Positions 8,407 to 15,844 of a stretch of 64,000 nucleotides of DNA are shown in pieces (within the stretch, counting starts at the first letter, position 1; each line of letters begins with the position of its first letter). The stretch is from Adlercreutzia mucosicola DSM 19490 (GTDB taxonomy: Bacteria > Actinomycetota > Coriobacteriia > Coriobacteriales > Eggerthellaceae), in contig NZ_AUGK01000016.1 in assembly GCF_000422625.1 (NCBI RefSeq), forward strand, positions 1-64,000, written 5' to 3'. The notes below the pieces were generated by a model. That model had not been told where the DNA came from, did no database searches, and saw only the letters and a list, made by a program, of their open reading frames with translations. The translations under genes and the position numbers were made by a program.

Positions 8407-8471
8407 GGTGGGCCCTGGGGTGGGTGAGAGCGGCTGCCCTGGTGGGCCCTGGGGTGGGTGAGAGCGGCTGC
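8407..8471. repeat. Two-copy G-rich tandem repeat, 34-bp period
   Basis: A 31-bp block beginning GGTGGGCCCTGGGG is repeated exactly at 8407-8437 and 8441-8471. It contains several GGG/GGGG runs. It lies about 110 bp upstream of the racemase gene and next to a short AGCCCGCCCCTACG motif (8394-8407) that recurs at 15733-15746. Confidence 0.8.
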
Positions 8472-8564
8472 TCCGGTGGCTTTGGTGGGGGCGCCTTTGG
8501 GCCGTCCGCAAGGGGAATCGCCCGGGGGAGATCTGTCTTTTTCGGGGGTGGGGCGAAGCAATGC

Positions 8565-8570
8565 TATCAT
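8565..8570 (+). promoter_or_regulatory. -10 box suggesting a leaderless racemase transcript
   Basis: TATCAT (8565-8570) ends only 7 nt before the ATG at 8578, and no Shine-Dalgarno sequence is present in between (gggccct). This is the spacing expected when transcription starts at or next to the start codon, a common arrangement in actinobacteria. Confidence 0.5.
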
Positions 8571-8577
8571 GGGCCCT

Positions 8578-9300
8578 ATGAAGAAACTCGGAATCATAGG
8601 CGGCATGGGGCCGGCCGCGACGGCACGGCTGTTCGGCCGTATCGTGGAATTCACCACCGTCAGTACCGACCAAGAGCATATCGATGTGACGATCCTGTCC
8701 GATCCGGACGTGCCCGATCGCACGGGCTATCTGCTCGGTCGCGCTGGGGCAGTGGATTTCGTGCCGGTGCTCCAGCGCAAGGCCGCGGCCCTGCGCGATT
8801 TGGGCTGCGAGGTCGTGGCAGTGCCCTGCAACACGTCCCACGCCCGCCTCGATGCTATCGCCAGCGTCGCCCCCGAGCTCACGTTCGTGCCCATGCCCGA
8901 CGAGACGGCGCGCTTCGCCGCCGCCGTGGGCTGCACACGGCCCCTTATCCTAGCTACCGATGGCACCTTGGCCTGCGAGATTTTCCAAACGGCGGCTGAG
9001 CGCGCCGGCATCCAGTGCGCAGTTCCCGCCGCAGACGTGCAGCCGCAGGTGATGGAAGTGATCTACGACTACGTGAAGGCTGGTCGCCCGGCCCCGGCGG
9101 CGCTCGTGCAGGGGCTGATCGCCCACGCCCGCGCCCTGGGGGCCGATGGCGTCATTCTGGGTTGCACCGAGCTCTCCACGCTGGGTCTGTCCGTGCGCTG
9201 CGACGGCCTGCCCGTTATCGATGCCCTGGACGTGCTGGCCTGGCGCAGCGTGATCGCCTGCGAGGCTCCCGCCCACGACCTTCTTGCCGATTTCGCGTAA
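8578..9300 (+). CDS. Aspartate/glutamate racemase family protein
   Basis: This 240-residue protein starts with KKLGIIGGMGPAAT, the typical opening of the Asp/Glu racemase superfamily. The two catalytic cysteines are visible: C84 in AVPCNTSHA and C196 in ILGCTELSTL, so cofactor-independent racemisation is expected. The GGMGP start and TELSTL motif favour aspartate racemase over glutamate racemase MurI. It would supply D-aspartate. The neighbourhood (alanine racemase, ATP-grasp ligase, AsnB-type amidotransferase, MurJ) fits a cell-wall use of D-Asp. It appears to be translated from a leaderless mRNA. Substrate preference between Asp and Glu is not proven by sequence. Confidence 0.9.
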   Translation: MKKLGIIGGMGPAATARLFGRIVEFTTVSTDQEHIDVTILSDPDVPDRTGYLLGRAGAVDFVPVLQRKAAALRDLGCEVVAVPCNTSHARLDAIASVAPELTFVPMPDETARFAAAVGCTRPLILATDGTLACEIFQTAAERAGIQCAVPAADVQPQVMEVIYDYVKAGRPAPAALVQGLIAHARALGADGVILGCTELSTLGLSVRCDGLPVIDALDVLAWRSVIACEAPAHDLLADFA

Positions 9301-9317
9301 GGGGAACCGGGCTGCGG

Positions 9318-9341
9318 GCGGGCGGCCCCAAGGCCGCCTGC
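9318..9341. terminator. GC-rich hairpin between convergent racemase genes
   Basis: A 10-bp stem (one G-T pair; core GGCGGCC/GGCCGCC at 9321-9327 and 9332-9338, loop ccaa) lies 18 bp after the aspartate-racemase-like stop. There is no T-tract, so termination is uncertain. The downstream cgcaggggtgg resembles part of the repeat at 15723-15818. Confidence 0.4.
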
Positions 9342-9435
9342 GATGGCCATGGCGCGATGGGGCTCGGCTTTTCCGGATCTCCGCAGGGGTGGTCTTAGGG
9401 CCGTCCGTGTTGCGAGCGCCGCATCGCCCCATTCC

Positions 9436-10515
9436 CTAGCAGTACTCCCGCGGGGTGCGGGCGGACAGGAACAGGGGATTGATGTCTATCCGGGCGACGG
9501 CGCCCGGGGCTACCTCGCCGTCGGTCACGTCTACCATGGACAGGGACAGGTCCACCACGCCGAGCACGGGGTAGGGCCGCCCCTCGATGGTCACGGTCTC
9601 GGAGCTCTTCTGCATCCAGCGCTTGCCGGCGGCCAGCACCTGGTGGAAGTCGGACAGGGGCTTCACCTGCACGCCGAAGCCGTCTTGGGTGCCCACGGGC
9701 ACGATGGCCGCCCGCGTCGCCCGCTTGGTGCGGAAGGCGCCGCCGTAGCCCATGGGGGTGTCGGCGGGGAAGTCCTTCACGTCGATGACCGGTGCCTCCA
9801 AAATGCCCACGCGCTCAAGGCCCGTGTCGGCGGCGGTGATCACGCGGCCCAGGAAGGCCGAACCGGCGCGTACGGCATCGAGCCGCGCCTCGGGCAGGTT
9901 GAACAGCGCCGGCGAGTTCGCCATGTGGCGCATGCCCACCTCATGTCCACGGGCCCCAAGCGCTTCGCAACAGGCGACGAAGCGGGCCAGCTGCGTGCGG
10001 GACGCTTCCAGATCCCCCAGGTTCGAGGCCCCGGGGAAGTGGGCGTAGATGCCCTCGATGGCCACGTCGTCTGCAGCGAAGCAGGCCTCAAGCCCCGCCA
10101 GGTCGTCGGGGGAGAAGCCGTAGCGCCCCAGTCCCACGTCCACCTTGATATGGGCGCGCGCCACGGTGCCCGCCGCCCTCGCCGCATCGCTCAGGGCCCC
10201 CAGCGCCGCTGCCGAGCCCACCGAGGCGATGCATCCCGCGCCCACGATGGCCGCCGCCTCGTCGGTCAGGGCCGTGGAGCGCAGCATGAGGATGTCGCAG
10301 TCGGTGCCCACAGCGTCCTGCAGAGGCGCGATGTCCGACAGCTCCGTGATGGCGAAGGCGCGGATGCCGCACTCGTGCAGGGTGGCCGCCATCCATTCCA
10401 GGCCCATGCCGTAGCCGTTGGCCTTCACCACGGCGATGACGGGTACGCCGGCGGCGCGCTGCACGGCGGCGGCATTGTGGCGGATCGCTGCTCGGTTGAT
10501 GATGTATTTGCCCAT
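9436..10515 (-). CDS. alr: Alanine racemase
   Basis: The 359-residue protein is a type III PLP fold. The Schiff-base lysine is K31 in VIAVVKANGYGMG. The second catalytic residue, a tyrosine, is in MGYGGAF near the C-terminal domain, which also carries the VDLSLSMVDV stretch in place of the usual VCMDQ-type motif. It interconverts L- and D-alanine for peptidoglycan. The ATG at 10515 follows AAGGAGCG on the minus strand. It is divergent from the ATP-grasp ligase and convergent with the Asp/Glu racemase. The canonical active-site loop is somewhat divergent, so a broader amino-acid racemase is possible. Confidence 0.9.
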   Translation of the reverse strand: MGKYIINRAAIRHNAAAVQRAAGVPVIAVVKANGYGMGLEWMAATLHECGIRAFAITELSDIAPLQDAVGTDCDILMLRSTALTDEAAAIVGAGCIASVGSAAALGALSDAARAAGTVARAHIKVDVGLGRYGFSPDDLAGLEACFAADDVAIEGIYAHFPGASNLGDLEASRTQLARFVACCEALGARGHEVGMRHMANSPALFNLPEARLDAVRAGSAFLGRVITAADTGLERVGILEAPVIDVKDFPADTPMGYGGAFRTKRATRAAIVPVGTQDGFGVQVKPLSDFHQVLAAGKRWMQKSSETVTIEGRPYPVLGVVDLSLSMVDVTDGEVAPGAVARIDINPLFLSARTPREYC

Positions 10516-10549
10516 GAAACGCTCCTTGAGGTACTATATCCAAACTTGC

Positions 10550-10555
10550 ATTATA
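10550..10555 (-). promoter_or_regulatory. -10 box of alr
   Basis: On the minus strand this is a perfect TATAAT, 34 bp upstream of the alr start codon. The 61-bp space between alr and the ATP-grasp gene must hold promoters for both directions. Confidence 0.5.
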
Positions 10556-10576
10556 CACGGTAGAAAGGTCGGCCCC

Positions 10577-11878
10577 TTGAATACGCAATCCTCCCCGCGC
10601 ACGCTTCCGCTCATGGAGGAGAAGGATGTGGGACAGCGACTCGTTCCCGTGATCGTGGGCGGCACGTTTCTGGCCTACAGCTACGTGCGCGAGTTCAACC
10701 GCCGCTACGGCACCACCCGCTGTATCGTGGTCATCACCCAGGAAGTGAAGATGCTCACCACGAGCCGCTTCACCGACTGCCGCATCGTGCCCGAGGCCGC
10801 GCATCCCGAGGGGCTCTACCGGTGCCTCGAGGGCATCGCCGCCGAATTGCGCGCCGAGAACGAGAACCTGGTGCCACTGGTGCTCGGTTGCGACGACCGC
10901 CACGCTCTCATGTTCGCGGCGGGGAAGGACCGCCTGGAGGCGGCGGGTATCGTGGTGCCCTGCAACGATTTCGCCATGCTGGACCGCATCTCCCAGAAGC
11001 GCGGCTTCTACGAGCTGTGCGAGAAGATCGGCGTGCCCTATCCCAAGACCTGGTACTTCAATTGCGATCATACGGCGCCCGAGAGCCTGCCGGTGGACGA
11101 GTTTCCCTATCCGTGCATCGCGAAGCCCTCGGACACCACGAAGTTCCAGAACGCGAACGTGGCCCATAAGCGCAAGGCCTACGAGATTGAGTCGCCCGAA
11201 GAACTGGCCCAGGTGTGGGCCGACGTGCGCGCCTCCGACTACGACGGCGAGTTCCTCATCCAGGACTACATCCCCGGTGGCGACGAGGCCCTGCGCATCC
11301 TGAACACCTACAGCGACCGGGCGGGCAACCTGCGCGTGGTATCCGGCGGCATCACGGCCTTGCAGGACCACAGCCCCTCGGCGCTGGGCAACCCGCTGTG
11401 CATCATCGGCGACAAGGAGCCGCGGGTCATCGAGTACGCGCGGAAGTTCCTGAAGGAAGTGGGCTACGAGAACTACGGCAACTTCGACATCAAATACGAC
11501 TCCCGCACCGACGACTACGTGTTTTTCGAGATCAACATCCGCGCCGGCCGCAGCACCTACTTCACGAGCCTGGCCGGGGTGAACTTCGTCACGTTGGTGG
11601 TGGACCAGTACATCTTGGGCCGCGAGGTGCCCGAGGTGGAGGCCTACGAGCCTTTCGTGTACTGCTGCGTGCCGAAGTACGTGCTGAAGCGCTCTATCAC
11701 CGACAAGGACCAGCTCGAGCGCGCCCTCGCGCTGCTGAAGACCACGAAGGACCCCTATCCGCTGCATTACCTGAAGGATACACTGGCCCACAACTTCTGG
11801 TCCTACGCCATGTACTTCAACCAGATTCTGAAGTTCAAGCGCTACTTTTGGGATACGGGCGGACGCCAGTACAAGTAG
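10577..11878 (+). CDS. ATP-grasp carboxylate-amine ligase, D-aspartate ligase-like
   Basis: The 433-residue protein has an N-terminal pre-ATP-grasp domain (VPVIVGGTFLAYSYVREFN), a central ATP-grasp lid (YPCIAKPSDTTKF, EFLIQDYIPGGDEALRI) and a Mg-ATP site (NFDIKYDSRTDDYVFFEINI). This is the architecture and size of the family that includes enterococcal D-aspartate ligase, which attaches D-Asp to the third residue of the peptidoglycan stem. TTG 10577 is chosen because AGAAAGG lies 8 nt upstream; ATG 10613 has no ribosome site. A racemase that could make D-Asp lies 2 kb away. However, MurE in this genome has a meso-DAP signature, so the acceptor may differ from L-Lys. The specific reaction is inference. 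Confidence 0.75.
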   Translation: MNTQSSPRTLPLMEEKDVGQRLVPVIVGGTFLAYSYVREFNRRYGTTRCIVVITQEVKMLTTSRFTDCRIVPEAAHPEGLYRCLEGIAAELRAENENLVPLVLGCDDRHALMFAAGKDRLEAAGIVVPCNDFAMLDRISQKRGFYELCEKIGVPYPKTWYFNCDHTAPESLPVDEFPYPCIAKPSDTTKFQNANVAHKRKAYEIESPEELAQVWADVRASDYDGEFLIQDYIPGGDEALRILNTYSDRAGNLRVVSGGITALQDHSPSALGNPLCIIGDKEPRVIEYARKFLKEVGYENYGNFDIKYDSRTDDYVFFEINIRAGRSTYFTSLAGVNFVTLVVDQYILGREVPEVEAYEPFVYCCVPKYVLKRSITDKDQLERALALLKTTKDPYPLHYLKDTLAHNFWSYAMYFNQILKFKRYFWDTGGRQYK

Positions 11879-11912
11879 GTATCGCCAAGAGCCAGCGTCT
11901 GGCAGATACGCG

Positions 11913-11938
11913 AAAGGACCCGCCGCAGCGGGTCCTTT
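11913..11938. terminator. Bidirectional terminator between ATP-grasp ligase and asnB
   Basis: A perfect 11-bp stem (AAAGGACCCGC, 11913-11923, with its complement 11928-11938) has loop cgca. A-tract and T-tract on the two sides make it usable by both convergent genes. Confidence 0.85.
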
Positions 11939-11966
11939 TCGTTGGCGGGGAAGGCGGGGGCGGCCC

Positions 11967-13958
11967 CTACGCGCGGTCGCGCTGGCGGGCGCGCACGGGG
12001 TGCGGACGCTCCGGCGCGGTGCGCTCCACGAAGTACATGCGGTACCACATGAGGAACATCCACACGATGAAGATCTTGCGGCTGCGGTCGGCCCCGGCGC
12101 GGTGGTCGTCCAGGATGGCCATGAGTTCGTCGGTGTTGAAGAACTGCTCGGCCTCCGGGCCGGTGAACCAGGTGCGCACGCGCTCGTAGTTGGCGTCGTC
12201 GCGCAGCCAGTGGACGATGGGCACGGGGAAGCCGAGCTTCTCCTTCTGGGCCCAATCCTGGGGGATGGCGCAGGTGGATGCCTCGCGCAGGGCCACCTTC
12301 GTCTGCTCGGGGGTGACGCGCTGGGAAAGCGGCAGGGTGGCGGACACCTCGAAGACGCGCTTGTCCAGGAAGGGCACGCGGCTTTCCAGGGAGTGGGCCA
12401 TGGACATCTTATCGGTCTTCAGCAGGATGTCGCCTACCAGCCAGTGGAACAGATCGACGTACTGCATCTGGGTGGCCTGGTCCAGACCGAGATCGATGGC
12501 CTCCTGGTAGGCCGGAGCCACCACGGCCTGGGGCGCTGGCGCGCCTGTGGGCTCCTTCAGCAGGCGATTGCGCTCTTCCACGGTGAAGGCCACGCCGTTG
12601 GCGTTGGTGTAGTACCAGTCGGCCACCTCCTCGCTGGCGCGCTCCAGGTAGTTCGCGCCGCGCAGACCCAGTTTGCGCAGGGCCGCCGATCCGGCCCGCA
12701 GCAGCGGCTTGGGAACGCTGTCCAGCTTACCGGAGGCCAAGGGGGCCTGGTAGATCTTGTAGCCGCCGAAGAACTCGTCGGCGCCCTCGCCGGACAGCAC
12801 GGCCTTCACCTGATCGGAGGCCAGCTCGTCCACGAACCACAGAGCCACCGCCGACGGGTCGGCCGAAGGCTCGTCCATGTGCCACTGCACGAGCGGCAGC
12901 GCCTCCCAGTATTCGTCTTGGGTGATGTGCTTGCTCGTGTTGGCAATGTTCAGCTGCTCGGCCAGGTCGTGGGCCCACGACACCTCGTCGCGCTCGCCCT
13001 CGTACTCGGCGAAGCCCACGGTGAAGGTCTTGATGGCGGGGTTCTCCTTTGCCAGGCAGGCGGCCATGTAGCTAGAATCGATGCCGCTCGACAGGAAGCT
13101 GCCCACCTCCACGTCGGCCACGTTGTGGTAGCGCACGCTCTCGCGCATGGCGGCGTCGATGTCGGCCGCGGCCTCGTTAAAGCTGCGCTCGTCGTTGAAG
13201 TCGTAGGCCGGGCGCCAGAAGCGGCGCATCTCGGTGCTGCCGTCGGCGCGCACCGTGAGGCAATGGGCCGGGGGTAGCTTGAAGATGCCGGCGAAGAAGG
13301 TCTCGGGCAGGGCGCTGAACTGGAAGCTGAGGTACTGTTCCAAAGCCTCGCGGTTCAATGCGCGCTCGTAGGCCGGGTGCTCTAAGATGCACTTGATCTC
13401 GGAGGCGAAGATGAACTGGCCGTTTTGCATCGTGTAGTAGAAGGGCTTGATGCCGAAGAAGTCGCGGGCGCAGAACAGCGTGCGCTCGGCGCGGTTCCAG
13501 ATGGCGAAGGCGAACATGCCGCGCACCTTGTCCAGGATGGCCTCGCCCCAGGCGATATACCCGGTCAGGAGCACCTCGGTATCCGACGAGGTCTTCAGCT
13601 GCCAGCCTTCTGCGGCCAGTTCGGCGGCGATGTCGCGGTAGTTGTAGATCTCGCCGTTGAACACGATGGCCCAGTCGCCGGCGGCGAGCGTGGGGGCCTC
13701 GCCCGCAGCGGCCGGCTCGCCGGCGCCGTGGGGCTCGGGCGAGGAGAGGGGGGAGTCCGGGCTGCCGTCGCGGCGCACCATGGGCTGGCTGCCGCCCTTA
13801 AGGTCGATCAGGGACAAGCGCCGATGGCCCAAGGCGATGCCGTCGGCGATGTAGAGCCCCTCGCCGTCGGGCCCGCGGTGGGCCATGATGTCGCACATGG
13901 CCTTCAGAACGGGCAGATCGCGCTCAGTGGCCTCGGTGAATCCGCAGATGCCGCACAT
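11967..13958 (-). CDS. asnB: Glutamine-hydrolysing asparagine synthetase-like amidotransferase
   Basis: The 663-residue protein has an N-terminal class II glutaminase domain (MCGICGF; FNGEIYNY; DTEVLLTGY) followed by the ATP-pyrophosphatase synthetase domain (VGSFLSSGIDSSY; VLSGEGADEFFGGY; HSLESRVPFLD). ATG 13958 is chosen rather than the TTG at 13967, because it exposes Cys2, the catalytic nucleophile, after Met removal; AGAGG lies upstream. About 30 extra low-complexity residues (Pro/Ala/Gly-rich) interrupt the glutaminase domain just before FNGEIYN. Besides free asparagine synthesis, AsnB paralogues of this size (LtsA, AsnB1, AsnH) amidate meso-DAP or D-Asp in peptidoglycan. The surrounding cell-wall genes make this a live alternative. 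Confidence 0.9.
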   Translation of the reverse strand: MCGICGFTEATERDLPVLKAMCDIMAHRGPDGEGLYIADGIALGHRRLSLIDLKGGSQPMVRRDGSPDSPLSSPEPHGAGEPAAAGEAPTLAAGDWAIVFNGEIYNYRDIAAELAAEGWQLKTSSDTEVLLTGYIAWGEAILDKVRGMFAFAIWNRAERTLFCARDFFGIKPFYYTMQNGQFIFASEIKCILEHPAYERALNREALEQYLSFQFSALPETFFAGIFKLPPAHCLTVRADGSTEMRRFWRPAYDFNDERSFNEAAADIDAAMRESVRYHNVADVEVGSFLSSGIDSSYMAACLAKENPAIKTFTVGFAEYEGERDEVSWAHDLAEQLNIANTSKHITQDEYWEALPLVQWHMDEPSADPSAVALWFVDELASDQVKAVLSGEGADEFFGGYKIYQAPLASGKLDSVPKPLLRAGSAALRKLGLRGANYLERASEEVADWYYTNANGVAFTVEERNRLLKEPTGAPAPQAVVAPAYQEAIDLGLDQATQMQYVDLFHWLVGDILLKTDKMSMAHSLESRVPFLDKRVFEVSATLPLSQRVTPEQTKVALREASTCAIPQDWAQKEKLGFPVPIVHWLRDDANYERVRTWFTGPEAEQFFNTDELMAILDDHRAGADRSRKIFIVWMFLMWYRMYFVERTAPERPHPVRARQRDRA

Positions 13959-14011
13959 GCTTGTCAACCTCTTTTCCCGATGTTGGGTTGCGTGAATTTG
14001 TTGCGTCAGCC

Positions 14012-14047
14012 ATTGTAAACGAAAACGCGGGCCCGATACGCTATCAT
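14012..14047. promoter_or_regulatory. Divergent -10 boxes for asnB and murJ
   Basis: On the minus strand TACAAT (complement of 14012-14017) could serve asnB, 54 bp before its start. On the plus strand TATCAT (14042-14047) within GCTATCATTG lies 38 bp before the murJ ATG. The same GCTATCAT core occurs before the racemase at 8563-8570. Confidence 0.45.
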
Positions 14048-14085
14048 TGAATGGTTACACGAAGTCGCGAAAGGCCAGCGCAGAA

Positions 14086-15717
14086 ATGTCCCAAACCAAT
14101 TCGACGGCCGCCTCGGCCGGTACCGTCAGCCTCTGCGTGGCGCTCTCGCGCATCACGGGGTTCGCGCGGACCTGGGCCATGGCCTACGCGTTGGGCGCGA
14201 CCTTCCTGTCCAGTTCCTACCAGGTGGCCAACAACCTGCCCAATCAGCTCTACGAGTTGGTGATGGGCGGTATGCTGGTGACCGCTTTTTTGCCAGTCTA
14301 CATCGAGATGCGGCGCAAGGGCGGCCGGCGCGGCGGACGCGAGTACGCCTCGGCCCTGTTCACGCTGGTGGTGATCTTGCTCGGCATCGTGTCGGTGGCG
14401 GGCATGGTGTTTCCCCAGGCTATCATCTACACCCAGAGCTTCATGTCCGATCAGGACGCCATGGGCACAGCGGTGCTGCTGTTTCAGTTCTTCAGCATTC
14501 AAACAGTGTTCTACGGCGCCTCGTCGGTCGTGTCGGGCCTGCTGAACGCCCACCGCGAGTACTTCTGGTCGTCGGTGGCCCCTATCGCCAACAACGTCAT
14601 CGTCATCGCGACGTTTCTGCTGTACGCCGTGGTGGCCCCGAGCCATCCGGCCGAGGCGCTCTACATCATCGCCCTGGGAAACCCCCTCGGCGTGGTGGCC
14701 CAGTTCGCCATTCAAGTGCCCCATCTGCATCGGGCCGGCATCAAGTTGACCTTCCGGCTGCGCATGCCCGCCGGAGCCCTGCGCGAGACGCTACGCATCG
14801 GCGCGCCGGCCATGCTGGTAATGGGCTTTTCCTTCGTCACGGTATCGGTGATGAACGCGGCGTCCTACTGCTTCGCCGACAACGGCCCGTCGGTCATCGC
14901 CTACGCGCGGCTGTGGTACACGCTGCCCTACTCGTTTCTGGCCATCCCCATTACCACGGTGATGTTCACCGAGCTGTCGGAGATGCATGCGGAAGGCAAC
15001 ATCCGCGGCCTGGTGCGCGGTATCCAGTCGGGCACGGCCCAGATCATGTTCCTGCTCATCCCCTTCATGCTGTATCTGATCGTGTTCGCCGATCCGCTCG
15101 TAGCGCTGTACCACATGGGCGCCTTCGAGGCCGACCGTATCGGCCAGATCGCCGACTTTCTGGCGGCCCTGGCCCTGGCGCTGCCCTTCTATGGGGTGAG
15201 CAGCTATCTGCAGAAGATCTTCAGCACCCTGCGGCGCATGGGCGTCTACGCGGTGCTCAGCATCGTGAGCAGCGTGGTGCAGGTGGTGTTCACCTTGGGA
15301 TTCGCCTTCGGGGCCCAGGCGGGCATGGCCCTGCCGCTGGAGAGCGTGGCCTGGGGCTCGGTGCTGTTCTATGGGGTGCTGGACGTGAGCGCCTTTATCT
15401 ACCTGCGGTGGTTCTACCCGTTTCTGCACTTCCGCTCCATCTTCCGCGCCAGCCTGCGCGGTCTGGTGATGGGCGGTGCCGGTGCCGTGGCGGGGGCCGC
15501 GGTGCTGGCGGGCCTGCAGCCGCTCATGGGTACTGCGGCCCAGAGCATCCCCGGGGCCTTCGCTCTGCTTCTGGTGGGCGGTGTGACCAGCTTGGCGGTC
15601 ACCTTCGGCATCGCCCTGAGGCGGGACGTGCCCGAAGCGGCCCTCGTGCGCTCCTTCGCCGACAAGTTCCAGCGCCTCGGCCGCCGACTGCTGCGGCGCT
15701 CGGGGGTTCGCGGGTAA
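14086..15717 (+). CDS. murJ: Lipid II flippase MurJ (MVIN family)
   Basis: The product is 543 residues with about 13-14 membrane helices. It has the MurJ opening (VALSRITGFARTWAMAYALGA) and the loop following it with QLYELVMGGMLVTAFLPVY, the most conserved parts of the family. MurJ flips the peptidoglycan precursor lipid II outward. ATG 14086 is favoured: GAAAGG lies 11 nt upstream and it starts a few residues before the first conserved helix; the TTG at 14047 would add 13 unsupported residues. No kinase-like extension of the mycobacterial type is present. Its place next to the D-amino-acid and amidotransferase genes supports a cell-wall theme here. Confidence 0.93.
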   Translation: MSQTNSTAASAGTVSLCVALSRITGFARTWAMAYALGATFLSSSYQVANNLPNQLYELVMGGMLVTAFLPVYIEMRRKGGRRGGREYASALFTLVVILLGIVSVAGMVFPQAIIYTQSFMSDQDAMGTAVLLFQFFSIQTVFYGASSVVSGLLNAHREYFWSSVAPIANNVIVIATFLLYAVVAPSHPAEALYIIALGNPLGVVAQFAIQVPHLHRAGIKLTFRLRMPAGALRETLRIGAPAMLVMGFSFVTVSVMNAASYCFADNGPSVIAYARLWYTLPYSFLAIPITTVMFTELSEMHAEGNIRGLVRGIQSGTAQIMFLLIPFMLYLIVFADPLVALYHMGAFEADRIGQIADFLAALALALPFYGVSSYLQKIFSTLRRMGVYAVLSIVSSVVQVVFTLGFAFGAQAGMALPLESVAWGSVLFYGVLDVSAFIYLRWFYPFLHFRSIFRASLRGLVMGGAGAVAGAAVLAGLQPLMGTAAQSIPGAFALLLVGGVTSLAVTFGIALRRDVPEAALVRSFADKFQRLGRRLLRRSGVRG

Positions 15718-15722
15718 TCCCG

Positions 15723-15818
15723 GGCGGCCTGGAGCCCGCCCCTACGAAGGGGTGCAGTCGCGCAAATCGCCCGGGTCGCCCGAACCGCCTTATTCGCAGG
15801 GGTGGGCTCCAGGCCGCC
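15723..15818. repeat. Inverted repeat between murJ and the aminotransferase
   Basis: 21-bp arms at 15723-15743 and 15798-15818 are inverted copies with one difference, which can still pair as G-U. The 54-bp loop includes gaagggg. It lies 6 bp after the murJ stop and 27 bp beyond the convergent aminotransferase stop, so a bidirectional terminator is possible, but the AGCCCGCCCCTACG part recurs at 8394-8407, which suggests a dispersed repeat. Confidence 0.7.
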
Positions 15819-15844
15819 TGCAGCCCGCAATTCGCGCAGATGGA

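Noticed and set aside
8189-8461. Short ORF inside MITE-like element A and the tandem repeats
   Set aside because: No ribosome site, no similarity to known proteins, and it spans an inverted repeat arm and repeats.
11913-11938. Possible attachment site
   Set aside because: It is a canonical bidirectional terminator between convergent genes, with no integrase or tRNA nearby.
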